64,000 bases of DNA from SLHU01 sp009929975. GTDB lineage: Bacteria; Bacillota; Clostridia; Saccharofermentanales; UBA5734. The stretch covers positions 248,001-312,000 of the forward strand of contig JAXGZQ010000001.1 in the NCBI GenBank assembly GCA_040776905.1, read 5' to 3'. The notes below the pieces were generated by a model that ran no database searches, was not told where the DNA came from, and saw only the letters and a program-made list of their open reading frames with translations. The stretch's first letter is position 1. Each line of letters opens with the position of its first letter. Shown here piece by piece: positions 1 through 7,700 of this stretch. Made by a program: the position numbers and the translations under genes.

Positions 1-1861
1 TCGCTGATACCGGAACCATGACGGTCGAACCGCCCCATTCTTCAGGAATCAGATCATACTGCGAAAGTTCCTGTTTTACCCGGTCAATATTGATGTCCGG
101 CTTATCAATCTTGTTGATCGCGACCAGAATCTGAGTCCCTGCCGCTTTCGCGTGGTTGATCGCCTCGATGGTCTGGGGCATGACGCCGTCATCCGCCGCG
201 ACAACCAGAATCGCGATATCGGTGACCTGGGCACCACGGGCACGCATGGTTGTAAACGCTTCGTGGCCGGGAGTATCCAGGAATGTGATGGCGCGGTCAT
301 TGACATTCACCATGTAGGCGCCGATATGCTGTGTAATACCACCCGCTTCGCCATCTACGACCGAAGCGGAACGGATGCGGTCGAGAATGGACGTCTTGCC
401 GTGGTCGACATGGCCCATGACAACAACAACCGGCGGACGGGTTTCCAGATCATCATCCTGATCTTCACTGTCGTCAAAGAGAATATCCTCTTCCTTGACT
501 TCCACCAGTTTTTCAGTTGTGATATTGAACTCCGCGGCAATCAGCGTCGCGGTATCAAAATCAATATCCTGGTTCAGCGTCGCCATGACGCCAAGCCCGA
601 TCAGCTTCTTGATCACCTCAGCCGATGTCTTCTTGATCGCCTCGGCGAATTCCTTGACGGTCAGGCTTTCAGGCAGCTTGACATGCGTCAGGACGGCCCG
701 GACAGCCGGAGTTGAAGAACGGGGCTGATTCCGTGTGTTGCGCCGGTTGCGGCCGCGGGAACGGCTGCGCCCGCTTCTGCCGTCGAACGGATCAAGCAGG
801 GCAGTATCGGACAGAACATCGGACACACCTTTTCCGGACAGCACCTGAGCCTGTTTTTTCAGGGTCTGATGTTTGTCCCGGACGGAAGGTTCGATTTTCG
901 CCGGTGCGTCCCGGCGATTGTCACGGCGCGGATCCCGTTTGCTTTCCTTGTCGAAGGCATCACGAGCCGCGAAATTGGCACGCGGCTGCTCGATGATCTT
1001 TTCCTTGATATCACCAGCGGCGGTTGGTAAAGCAGGCCGTGACGGACGCGCCGGTCCGCGGGTACGATCCATCGGACGGCCCTGGGTCGGACGCGGGCTT
1101 TGCGGCCGTGAAGAAGCGGTATAGGAGCCGCCCTGGCCCGGAGCGAATTCTGAAGGGTCGATCCGCCGGCCGCTCTGCGGTCCCTGAGGCGGACGCCGGG
1201 TGAATTCCCCACCCTGGCCCGGAGCGAGTTCAGCCGGATTGATTGACCGTCTGCTTTGTGCTCTCGGTGCGCGCGGTGCCGGTGGTACGGTCTTGACAGG
1301 CCCCTCTGAGTCAGCTGCTGACGCAACCGATCTGGGCGCGGCCACCGGTTGATTATCAACCTTTTTCTTCGCCGTTTCAGCCACTGGCTTGACAGCCGGT
1401 GCCGGTGCTGCATCTGAAGCGGCACGTTCATTCCTCGCTGCCGCTGCGGGCTTTTCTTTATCCACAGATTCCGAATTCGCATGGCTGGCCGGAGCCTTGA
1501 CTGGAGGAGCACTGACAGAGCCCGGCGGAACGGCCGGAGGCGGAACAGCCAGTGGGGTATGCCCCTGCGCGGCCGGGGCTTTTTCAGCCGCTTCCGGACG
1601 CTTCTTTTTGACAACCTTGACAACACCGGTAATTTTCTTACCGGAGACACCTTGCATGGTGATGGTCGGTCCGTCGTCTTCAGCGGTTATCTCTGCTTCA
1701 GCTTTTGCTTCAGCAGCCTGCTGTGCCTTTGTTTCCTTCTGTGATTCCGTCTGATCATTTTTCGGTTCAGACGCTTTTTTCACTTTCGGCGGTGCAGGTG
1801 CACGCTCGCCGCGTACAAAGCCAGCTCTCAATCCGGATCCTGAATCGTCTCTTTTTACCAT
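1..1861 (-). CDS. infB: Translation initiation factor IF-2, N-terminal 620 codons (cut by window edge)
   Basis: IF-2 is the GTPase that brings initiator tRNA to the 30S subunit and drives subunit joining. The visible part starts at ATG 1861-1859 behind a GGAGGAT ribosome binding site. About 400 residues of Ala/Pro/Arg-rich low-complexity linker come first, then an IF2_N-type segment (VKEFAEAIKK), then the GTPase domain beginning near residue 480 with the G1 loop GHVDHGKT, followed by DTPGHE (G2/G3) and NKIDKPD (G4). The rest of the G domain and domains II-IV lie outside the window. It is the last visible gene of the rimP-nusA-ylxR-ylxQ-infB operon, 83 nt after ylxQ. The long disordered linker is usual for high-GC Firmicutes IF-2. 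Confidence 0.97.
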   Translation of the reverse strand, partial: MVKRDDSGSGLRAGFVRGERAPAPPKVKKASEPKNDQTESQKETKAQQAAEAKAEAEITAEDDGPTITMQGVSGKKITGVVKVVKKKRPEAAEKAPAAQGHTPLAVPPPAVPPGSVSAPPVKAPASHANSESVDKEKPAAAARNERAASDAAPAPAVKPVAETAKKKVDNQPVAAPRSVASAADSEGPVKTVPPAPRAPRAQSRRSINPAELAPGQGGEFTRRPPQGPQSGRRIDPSEFAPGQGGSYTASSRPQSPRPTQGRPMDRTRGPARPSRPALPTAAGDIKEKIIEQPRANFAARDAFDKESKRDPRRDNRRDAPAKIEPSVRDKHQTLKKQAQVLSGKGVSDVLSDTALLDPFDGRSGRSRSRGRNRRNTRNQPRSSTPAVRAVLTHVKLPESLTVKEFAEAIKKTSAEVIKKLIGLGVMATLNQDIDFDTATLIAAEFNITTEKLVEVKEEDILFDDSEDQDDDLETRPPVVVVMGHVDHGKTSILDRIRSASVVDGEAGGITQHIGAYMVNVNDRAITFLDTPGHEAFTTMRARGAQVTDIAILVVAADDGVMPQTIEAINHAKAAGTQILVAINKIDKPDINIDRVKQELSQYDLIPEEWGGSTVMVPVSA

Positions 1862-1944
1862 AATTGCTTTACCTTATCCTCCACAAATACATAGATTAGT
1901 ATAGCGCTTGTCACGTATCTGTGCAAACAATCCACTGCACATCC

Positions 1945-2277
1945 TCACACATGATCCTTTGCTGCCAGTTCGATGACACGGGCCGCCATCTGCTGATCCA
2001 GCAAAGCGACGGTCGCACACTGGCTTCTTCCTGTCCAGTGCCCCAATTCAGCACTGCTGCCCTGCTCGATCAGGGGAAGCTGCGACTGCGAAGCCAGATA
2101 TCTGATCCGCTTCTTCGATGTCGGACCTGCGTCAGCGGCCAGCCAAATCAGATAAACCTGATTCCTGCTGATCCTGCTTCTGATCATTTCCACCCCGGCC
2201 GCGATCCGGCCGGCACGGGCGGCCAGACCAAGCATCCGCCAGGCGGCCTGCGCATCGTGTTCAGCGCTTTTCTTCAT
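1945..2277 (-). CDS. ylxQ: L7Ae-family RNA-binding protein YlxQ
   Basis: A 110-residue protein of the L7Ae/L30e/S12e/Gadd45 family, which binds kink-turn RNA. Visible family features are the AWRMLGLAARAGRIAAG segment, which matches the typical opening of YlxQ (glycine/alanine helix), and the central strand VYLIWLAADAGPTSKK with the conserved A-x-D-A followed by a basic turn. I chose the ATG at 2277 (MKKSAEHD) because it starts the family's usual N-terminus; it overlaps the end of ylxR by 17 nt in another frame, implying translational coupling. Longer in-frame starts exist but add residues unlike the family. Its exact role in B. subtilis-type bacteria is not settled; position between ylxR and infB is conserved. 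Confidence 0.88.
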   Translation of the reverse strand: MKKSAEHDAQAAWRMLGLAARAGRIAAGVEMIRSRISRNQVYLIWLAADAGPTSKKRIRYLASQSQLPLIEQGSSAELGHWTGRSQCATVALLDQQMAARVIELAAKDHV

Positions 2278-2542
2278 CAGGCATTGACCCCAGTTCCTGA
2301 ACCAGATGGTCAATGACCGCCTGGTCGATTCGGGTCTTCAGACCCCGTTCAAATTTATGTTCCCTGAGCGCTGTCCGCAGACAGTTCTGATCACGGCAGA
2401 CATAAGCGCCGCGTCCGGGCTTCTTTCCAGCTGTATCAAGTTCAACACACTGTTCAGGGGTTAACACCAGTCTGATCAGGCTTGACTTGTCCTTCATCGT
2501 TCTGCAGGCAACACACATGCGCTGCGGCTGTCGTCTTGCCAC
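2261..2542 (-). CDS. ylxR: YlxR/RnpM family RNA-binding protein
   Basis: A 93-residue basic protein of the YlxR (DUF448) family, recently linked in B. subtilis to RNase P regulation (RnpM). The sequence carries the family signatures: RMCVACRTMKDKSSLIRLV near the N-terminus and the GRGAYVCRDQNCL motif near residues 43-55, with paired cysteines. The start is GTG behind AGAGGAG. It lies 6 nt after nusA and overlaps ylxQ by 17 nt, so it is certainly co-transcribed and probably translationally coupled. Family assignment is firm; the precise function here is inferred from homologues. Confidence 0.93.
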   Translation of the reverse strand: MARRQPQRMCVACRTMKDKSSLIRLVLTPEQCVELDTAGKKPGRGAYVCRDQNCLRTALREHKFERGLKTRIDQAVIDHLVQELGSMPDEEKR

Positions 2543-2548
2543 GGTGGC

Positions 2549-3769
2549 TCACTCCTCTGAATCCGTCACCCGGGGTTCTGTCTCCTGATAATCGGCGGCA
2601 GCCTCTTCAGGTGCGTCTTCCTGATAATCGGCATCAACCTCATCAGGTACGTCCTCATCATCAATATAATCCGATGCGGTTTCTTCAACGGCCTGGTTGA
2701 ATCTTGACATGATTTCCGCTTCAACGGCCGTACGATACTGCGACTCACTCTTGATATCGATCTTCCATCCTGTCAGACGCGCGCTGAGGCGCGCGTTCTG
2801 CCCTTCACGGCCGATCGCAAGGGACAACTGATGATCCGGTACAACGACTCTGGCGATTTTTTCATCTTCGAGCAGATCAACACGGATAACCTTGGCCGGG
2901 TTGAGGCTGTTGCTGATGAAAACCGTCACATCCGGATCCCATTCGATGATGTCAATCTTCTCACCCATCAATTCATCCATGACTGCCTGGACACGAAGGC
3001 CGCGCTGGCCGACGCATGAACCAACTGGATCAACATTGCTGTCGCGCGACGCGACGGCGATCTTGCTGCGTGATCCTGCCTCACGGGCGACCGACATGAT
3101 CTCAACAATCCCGTTGGCGATCTCCGGGACTTCCTGTTCAAACATCTTGCGGACAACGTTTGGATGGCTGCGAGACACATAAACAACCGGACGTCCACGT
3201 TTTTCATCGACCTTGAGGATCAGGAAGCGCAATCTCTGATTGAAATTGTAGCCATCCTGGCGGACTTGTTCATGATAGGGCAATACCGCTTCTGCCCGGC
3301 CGATATCAACGATGACCTCGCGGCGGTCCTTCCGCTGGATGACGCCGGCTGCCAGTTCACCGATGCGATTGCTGAACTCATTCTGAATTCGCTCCCGTTC
3401 GGCACTGCTTAATTTCTGGTTGATGACATTCTTGGCGGTCTGTGCCGCCAGCCGGCCAAAATCCTGCGGCCGGAGCTGAAATTCCATCACATCGCCCAGC
3501 TCAAACTCATCAGAAAGCGCTTTTGCCTCTTCCAGACTGATCTCCGCGTTGGGATCGTCAACGGTCTCAACCACCGTTTTGTCGAGGAAAACACGCATTT
3601 CACCGGTTTCACGGTCGATTTCCGCCCGGATATTATCGGTTGACCTCGCCTCAAATTCACGTCGATAAGCTGAGACAAGCGCTTCCTCTATGGCCTCGAA
3701 CAGGATTTCAGCATCAATGCCTCTTTCCTTTTCCAACAGTTTGAGGGCTTCAATCAACTCTGTGTTCAT
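2549..3769 (-). CDS. nusA: Transcription termination/antitermination factor NusA
   Basis: NusA binds RNA polymerase and nascent RNA and modulates pausing, termination and antitermination. The 406-residue sequence opens with the NusA N-terminal domain (MNTELIEALKLLEKERGID), continues with an S1 domain near residues 135-200 and two KH domains (SRDSNVDPVGSCVGQRG near residue 245; SLAIGREGQNARLSARLTG near 315). The ATG at 3769 has AAGGAG upstream. The last ~55 residues are strongly acidic and partly repetitive (ADYQEDAPEE, ADYQETEP), beyond the usual Firmicutes end after KH2. Gene order after rimP and before ylxR is canonical. Confidence 0.97.
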   Translation of the reverse strand: MNTELIEALKLLEKERGIDAEILFEAIEEALVSAYRREFEARSTDNIRAEIDRETGEMRVFLDKTVVETVDDPNAEISLEEAKALSDEFELGDVMEFQLRPQDFGRLAAQTAKNVINQKLSSAERERIQNEFSNRIGELAAGVIQRKDRREVIVDIGRAEAVLPYHEQVRQDGYNFNQRLRFLILKVDEKRGRPVVYVSRSHPNVVRKMFEQEVPEIANGIVEIMSVAREAGSRSKIAVASRDSNVDPVGSCVGQRGLRVQAVMDELMGEKIDIIEWDPDVTVFISNSLNPAKVIRVDLLEDEKIARVVVPDHQLSLAIGREGQNARLSARLTGWKIDIKSESQYRTAVEAEIMSRFNQAVEETASDYIDDEDVPDEVDADYQEDAPEEAAADYQETEPRVTDSEE

Positions 3770-3799
3770 CTCGTTATACTCCTTCCGGTTTTCCCGACA

Positions 3800-4276
3800 T
3801 TACATGATCAGCATCCGTTTGACCCGGCTGATTAACTCCCGGTTCAGACGAATCCGTTCATCTTCTTTTGTTTCGATTTCAATCATGGCTTCATCAAAGT
3901 CTTTCAGGATTCCCTGATATTTTTTCTGACCGTTCAGCGCCTTGTAGAGTGAGATCTCGACCCATTCATCCAGATGGCGCCGCAGATCCTGATCGGTTTT
4001 CAGGGGACGCTCCAGACCCGGAGAGGAGACTTCAAAATAATCATGCTGATCCAGCTTCAGATCCTGATCAATGATCGGATCCATGATCCGGCTGACCTGC
4101 GTGCATTCATCAAGCGAAACACCGCCGCGCCGGTCGATATAAATCTTCAGTCTTCGAACCTGGCCTTCACGGACCATTTCCACATCAACCAATTCCAATC
4201 CGAGCGATTCTACATGCGGCAGAGCGGCATCATAGACAAGCTGCGCCACCTTTGATCGATTCGCCAATTTCATCAT
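3800..4276 (-). CDS. rimP: Ribosome maturation factor RimP
   Basis: RimP assists late maturation of the 30S subunit. The 158-residue product shows the RimP hallmarks: LELVDVEMVREGQVRRLKIYIDRRGGVSLDECTQVSR near residues 26-65 and FEVSSPGLERPLKTDQD near 82-98. Two adjacent ATG codons (4276 and 4273) follow AGAAGGG; the second has the better spacing, so the protein may be one residue shorter. It is the first gene of the nusA-infB operon, with a promoter at 4359-4387 and a terminator-like hairpin in its leader at 4309-4329. Confidence 0.96.
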   Translation of the reverse strand: MMKLANRSKVAQLVYDAALPHVESLGLELVDVEMVREGQVRRLKIYIDRRGGVSLDECTQVSRIMDPIIDQDLKLDQHDYFEVSSPGLERPLKTDQDLRRHLDEWVEISLYKALNGQKKYQGILKDFDEAMIEIETKEDERIRLNRELISRVKRMLIM

Positions 4277-4308
4277 CCCTTCTCAGCAAAAACTGCGATT
4301 AACAAGAA

Positions 4309-4329
4309 AGAGCGGGCAACGCCCACTCT
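4309..4329 (-). promoter_or_regulatory. Terminator-like hairpin in the rimP-nusA-infB leader
   Basis: On the leftward strand a 9-bp stem AGAGTGGGC/GCCCGCTCT (one U-G pair, loop GTT) is followed by TTTCTTG, 33 nt before rimP and about 30 nt after the predicted transcription start. It has the shape of a leaky intrinsic terminator or attenuator. Attenuation of a nusA operon would fit NusA acting on its own leader, but that is inference. Confidence 0.45.
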
Positions 4330-4358
4330 CTGTCAACAATCAACCTGATACCTTCGAC

Positions 4359-4387
4359 ATTATACCATGGCATTTCTCCTAAAGCAA
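4359..4387 (-). promoter_or_regulatory. Promoter of rimP operon
   Basis: Leftward sigma-A type promoter: -35 TTGCTT (4382-4387), 17-nt spacer, -10 TATAAT (4359-4364). It would start transcription about 75 nt before rimP and drive rimP-nusA-ylxR-ylxQ-infB. Confidence 0.7.
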
Positions 4388-4468
4388 TCGCTATGTTTCC
4401 TCCTTCAGTTGGGGTACAATAAAGGCAGACTCCGATAAGGGTCGAAAAACGTGAGGGAGTGTGTGCCT

Positions 4469-4882
4469 ATGATCAAGGTAATTGTTGGCAGCAAAGGAAG
4501 CGGCAAAACTGCCCGGCTGGTGGATGATTTAAATGCACATGCCAATATGGATAACACAAATGTGGTGTGCATCGAGGCCGGGCAGCGGCTGGGCCAGATG
4601 GTGAAGTACAAGATCAGGCTGGTCGACATCAAGGAATATCCCGTTCAGGGCTATGAACAGCTGCTGAGTTTTATTGCAGGGATCTGCGCGAAAGATTACG
4701 ATGTGACACATATTTATATTGACAGCATTACGAAAATTACCGATGACCGTGATCTGACCCATCTTGATTCCTTTCTGACAAAACTGGAGACATTCGCTGA
4801 GAAAGAGCAGATCGATGTGATGATTGTTTTATCTGCGGAACCGGAGCATTTGCCGAAGGGCATTGTCCGGTTTTGTTCTTAA
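4469..4882 (+). CDS. Small P-loop ATPase-like protein
   Basis: A 137-residue soluble protein with a Walker A motif right at the N-terminus (VGSKGSGKT, residues 6-14) and a hydrophobic strand ending in Asp (THIYIDSITK, near residue 95) that could be Walker B. I chose ATG 4469 (MIKVIVG) because GGGAG sits 10 nt upstream; a GTG 18 nt earlier overlaps that site. Similar short proteins in Clostridia are annotated as ATP-binding or twitching-motility-like, but no pilus genes lie nearby and I assign no function. It is a monocistron, divergent from rimP and closed by a strong terminator. Confidence 0.75.
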   Translation: MIKVIVGSKGSGKTARLVDDLNAHANMDNTNVVCIEAGQRLGQMVKYKIRLVDIKEYPVQGYEQLLSFIAGICAKDYDVTHIYIDSITKITDDRDLTHLDSFLTKLETFAEKEQIDVMIVLSAEPEHLPKGIVRFCS

Positions 4883-4923
4883 TCGAATCGTTTTGATCCG
4901 AAACAGGTGATTGAGCTTGTGGA

Positions 4924-4952
4924 GCAGCCGCTGAAACAGCGGCTGCTTTTTT
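4924..4952 (+). terminator. Intrinsic terminator after the P-loop ATPase gene
   Basis: Perfect 10-bp stem GCAGCCGCTG/CAGCGGCTGC with AAA loop (4924-4946) followed by six T. There is no T-run on the other strand, so it serves the rightward gene only. Confidence 0.9.
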
Positions 4953-5706
4953 ATTGTTCATCCGGACGCTCAGCCAGGAAACGCCAGTGTTTTTTCGGCA
5001 TATGGTGCTGCTGCAGATGTTTCTGGCGGCGTTCCGGAATGGTCAGGTGTTTCAGATAGGTCTGCCACAGTTCGATGAAGCCGTCCGGCTTTTCAAGCGC
5101 CGCATCGAAATCAGGTGCGTCGGCCAGACGCAGAATGGTCTGCCGTCCATCCGCCAGGTGCAGCGCCGCCCGATGATGCCGAAGATCCCTGATCACGAAA
5201 CTCTGATCCGGCAGACGATCTGAGAAATGGGGCAGAATCAGCGGTATCAGGTCTTCTTCCGGGGCAAAATCAGCCAGATAGATGGCCGGTGCCAGCTCGC
5301 GGAAGCGCAGCAGACCACACCAAACGTGAGCCTGGCCGCCAGCCCGTTCGGACGCTCTCACCACTGCCTCGACTTCCGGCAGGTAACGGCGGTCGGCCGG
5401 ATCGGAACGATGGCGGATCGCCAGCCAGAAATATCGGGTGATCGCCAGCGCGATTCCCGGGGTTCTGGCACACCATGCCTGAAAGACGGTGTGCATGATC
5501 TGGCCCGCCTGCCGCGGCGAGATGAGAGCGGACAGATGATGATAGAGCTGATCAGACGCGTTCGGATGCTCTCCGGTTGCCATTTCCGGCAACAGGGAAA
5601 GCGGCTCGTCCCGGCTGAGCATCTCGAGCGGGATCTGCCGCTGCCGCAGCGAAAAAATGACCGCCGTCAGCAGACCTTCATACGTTGGCACATAACGAAT
5701 CAGCAT
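4951..5706 (-). CDS. DUF4130-type DNA repair/metabolism protein (partner of radical SAM protein)
   Basis: A 251-residue protein of the family found next to the DNA-repair radical SAM protein (TIGR03915/DUF4130). Typical features are the opening MLIRYVPTYEGLLTAVF-like segment (Y-x-x-x-x-G-L-L-x-x-V), the central RHRSDPADRRYLPEV-VVRASERAGGQAH stretch, the RFRELAPAIYLADFAPEEDLIPLILPHF block and the C-terminal WQTYLKHLTIPERRQ-HMPKKHWRFL motif. In many genomes a uracil-DNA-glycosylase-like domain is fused to the C-terminus; here the protein ends without it. I start at ATG 5706, overlapping the radical SAM gene by 29 nt, so the two are probably translationally coupled. Function in DNA repair is inferred from the family and from the LexA box upstream of the pair. 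Confidence 0.85.
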   Translation of the reverse strand: MLIRYVPTYEGLLTAVIFSLRQRQIPLEMLSRDEPLSLLPEMATGEHPNASDQLYHHLSALISPRQAGQIMHTVFQAWCARTPGIALAITRYFWLAIRHRSDPADRRYLPEVEAVVRASERAGGQAHVWCGLLRFRELAPAIYLADFAPEEDLIPLILPHFSDRLPDQSFVIRDLRHHRAALHLADGRQTILRLADAPDFDAALEKPDGFIELWQTYLKHLTIPERRQKHLQQHHMPKKHWRFLAERPDEQ

Positions 5707-6955
5707 AAATCTCCTCAAGGCTGATCTGGTTTGAGCGCTGCCGCTGCCGTCCGCTCTGGTCACAGAGCAGACTGCGCAGATTCTCCGGATTTGGCAGAAA
5801 TGGACCACCGTACCGACCATTGCAGGTAATGAACCAGCCGGCCCGTTTCATCGAGATGCGCATCCCCTTCAGATCATCAAGCGTCAGACGATGATGCCGC
5901 CGGGCCGCGACGATCCGCCGCGCGGAGCGGATGCCGATGCCCGGAACCCGCAGCAGCTGTTCATAATCAGCCTGGTTCAGTTCAATGGGAAACTGGTCGA
6001 GATGCCGGACAGCCCAGGCCGATTTGGGATCAAGTGCCAGATCAAGATCCGGCTGGCTCTCATCGATCAGCTCATCACAGGTGAACTGGTAAAAACGCAG
6101 CAGCCAGTCGGCCTGATACAGCCGGTGCTCCCGCAGAAGCGGCGGCGCTGTCGCAAGCGACGGCAGTCTTTGGTCATCATTGATCGGCAGATAGGCGGAA
6201 TAGTAGACACGTTTCAGCTGACAGCTGTCATATAGTTTCTGTGCCGTCCGCAGGATCTGCAAATCCTTCTCCGCACTGGCACCGACAATGATCTGGGTCG
6301 TCTGGCCGGCCGGAGAAAACCGCGGCGTATGGCGAAAATGCGCCAACTCATCCTTCTGTGTGATCAGACGGCGTGACAGGTATCGAATCGGCTGGAAAAT
6401 CGCCTGCGCTGCTTTCTGTGGTGCCAGCAGGCGCAGGGATTCAGTCGTGCACTGCTCAATATTGATGCTGACCCTGTCAGCCAGCCGCCCCATCTGCTCC
6501 AGCAGGTGGTCAGAGCAGCCGGGAATGGCTTTGGCGTGAATGTACCCGTTGAAGCGGTACTGCTCTCTCAGCCGTTTCAATGTCGCGATCATCAGTTCCA
6601 TGGTATCATCCGGGCAGCGCCAGACAGCTGAGCTGAGAAACAGGCCTTCAATGTAGTTGCGCCGGTAGAATGCCATCGTCAGATCAGCCAGTTCATCCGG
6701 CTCGAAACGAGTCCGCCTGATCTGGTTCGAGCAGCGGTTGATGCAGTAAACACAGTCGTAGACGCATTGGTTGGTCTGAAGCACCTTGAGAAGGGAAACA
6801 CAGCGGCCGTCCGCCGTCCAGGTGTGGCAAAGACCGGCCGGTACCGTATTGCCGACATGCCCGGGTTTCCCCTCCCGCCGGCTGCCGCTGCTCGAGCAGG
6901 ACACATCATATCGGGCCGACTCTCCGAGAATGGCCAGTTTCTCTGTCAGGTCCAT
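5678..6955 (-). CDS. Putative DNA modification/repair radical SAM protein
   Basis: A 425-residue radical SAM enzyme of the TIGR03916 type. The 4Fe-4S cluster motif CVYDCVYC gives Cys64, Cys68 and Cys71. The N-terminus has the family's SGS-rich segment (ARYDVSCSSSGSRR) and a helix-hairpin-helix DNA-binding motif occurs near residues 335-350 (LLRVPGIGIRSARRIV), followed by LKGMRISMKRAGWFI. This HhH domain distinguishes it from spore photoproduct lyase, which is related. It is first in an operon with the DUF4130 protein and sits behind a consensus promoter (6990-7018) overlapped by a LexA box (7016-7029). SOS-induced DNA repair is therefore the likely role; the chemical reaction is unknown to me. 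Confidence 0.9.
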   Translation of the reverse strand: MDLTEKLAILGESARYDVSCSSSGSRREGKPGHVGNTVPAGLCHTWTADGRCVSLLKVLQTNQCVYDCVYCINRCSNQIRRTRFEPDELADLTMAFYRRNYIEGLFLSSAVWRCPDDTMELMIATLKRLREQYRFNGYIHAKAIPGCSDHLLEQMGRLADRVSINIEQCTTESLRLLAPQKAAQAIFQPIRYLSRRLITQKDELAHFRHTPRFSPAGQTTQIIVGASAEKDLQILRTAQKLYDSCQLKRVYYSAYLPINDDQRLPSLATAPPLLREHRLYQADWLLRFYQFTCDELIDESQPDLDLALDPKSAWAVRHLDQFPIELNQADYEQLLRVPGIGIRSARRIVAARRHHRLTLDDLKGMRISMKRAGWFITCNGRYGGPFLPNPENLRSLLCDQSGRQRQRSNQISLEEIYADSLCANV

Positions 6956-6989
6956 ACGCTACGCCCTCTCCTCATCCATCACTGAGATC

Positions 6990-7018
6990 ATTATAAAGAG
7001 GCCCTGTTTCAATGTCAA
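6990..7018 (-). promoter_or_regulatory. Consensus promoter of the radical SAM/DUF4130 operon
   Basis: Leftward TTGACA (7013-7018), 17-nt spacer, TATAAT (6990-6995): a perfect sigma-A consensus, expected to be strong and therefore to need repression. Confidence 0.88.
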
Positions 7019-7029
7019 ACATTTGTTCG
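7016..7029 (-). promoter_or_regulatory. LexA (DinR) box
   Basis: The 14-mer CGAACAAATGTTTG matches the Gram-positive SOS consensus CGAAC-RNRY-GTTYC in all positions but the last (G, which is the palindromic complement of the first C). It overlaps the -35 element of the radical SAM promoter by three bases, the expected geometry for repression by LexA. Confidence 0.78.
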
Positions 7030-7081
7030 TCATTACAGCGATAGGAAACTTTTCGTTTTCTGACTTTGCCGATTCATTTGG

Positions 7082-7110
7082 TTGAAGTCCTTGAATAAAC
7101 GTGCTAATTT
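7082..7110 (+). promoter_or_regulatory. Promoter of ilvN-ilvC
   Basis: TTGAAG (7082-7087), 17-nt spacer, TAATTT (7105-7110). The leader would be only about 24 nt, too short for a T-box or leader-peptide attenuator. Confidence 0.6.
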
Positions 7111-7139
7111 GAATAGAAGACCTGAGAGGAGGATCTGAT

Positions 7140-7700
7140 ATGCTGCAGACACTGTCGATTCTCGTGGAAAACCGGGCCGGTGTCCTCAATCGTGTCACCA
7201 GCCTGTTTGCCCGCCGCAGTTTCAACATTGAAAGCCTTGCGGTCGGAACCACCGAAAATCCGGCCATCTCAAGAATGACCATCACCATGGCGGGTGATCA
7301 GGAACGCGTCAGGCAGATGACCCGGCAGCTGTACAAACTGCCGGATGTTCTGATGGTCCGCCATCTGAACCCGGTCGACCATTTTTCCCGCGAACTGGTG
7401 TTCATCAAAGTCAGCGCCAACGCGGCAAACCGTACCCAGGTCCTGCAGATTGTTGATATTTTCCGTGGACATATCATTGATGTATCTCCGGAAACCATCA
7501 CCATCGAATTGAGCGGCAAGGAAGACAAAATCGAAGCGCTTCAGGCCTTGCTGGAGCCTTATGGAATTCTCGAACTGGTCCGGACCGGCACCATCGCCAT
7601 TGAGCGCGGGCAGCAGGTCATGAATGTCACAGGAAGCGACCATCCGTCAGCGAACGACCATCAGGAGGTATCAGATGAAACAGATTTACAGAACAGATGA
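7140..7700 (+). CDS. ilvN: Acetolactate synthase small (regulatory) subunit
   Basis: Regulatory subunit of acetohydroxyacid synthase; it binds branched-chain amino acids and stimulates the catalytic subunit IlvB. The 186-residue protein has the N-terminal ACT domain (TLSILVENRAGVLNRVTSLFARRSFNIESL, residues 4-33) and the typical C-terminal domain (FIKVSANAANRTQVLQIVDIFRGHIIDVSPETITIELSG). ATG 7140 follows GAGGAGGAT. It overlaps ilvC by 26 nt, which suggests coupled translation. Unusually its catalytic partner ilvB is not adjacent but about 3 kb away on the other strand. Confidence 0.96.
   Translation: MLQTLSILVENRAGVLNRVTSLFARRSFNIESLAVGTTENPAISRMTITMAGDQERVRQMTRQLYKLPDVLMVRHLNPVDHFSRELVFIKVSANAANRTQVLQIVDIFRGHIIDVSPETITIELSGKEDKIEALQALLEPYGILELVRTGTIAIERGQQVMNVTGSDHPSANDHQEVSDETDLQNR

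Noticed and set aside
859..1650. Long leftward frame (263 codons) over the infB linker
   Set aside because: It is Arg/Pro-rich, lies wholly inside infB in another frame and has no ribosome binding site. It is a by-product of the GC-rich low-complexity linker.
5678..6955. Spore photoproduct lyase (SplB)
   Set aside because: The radical SAM motif is similar, but the C-terminal helix-hairpin-helix and the DUF4130 partner fit the separate DNA-repair family.
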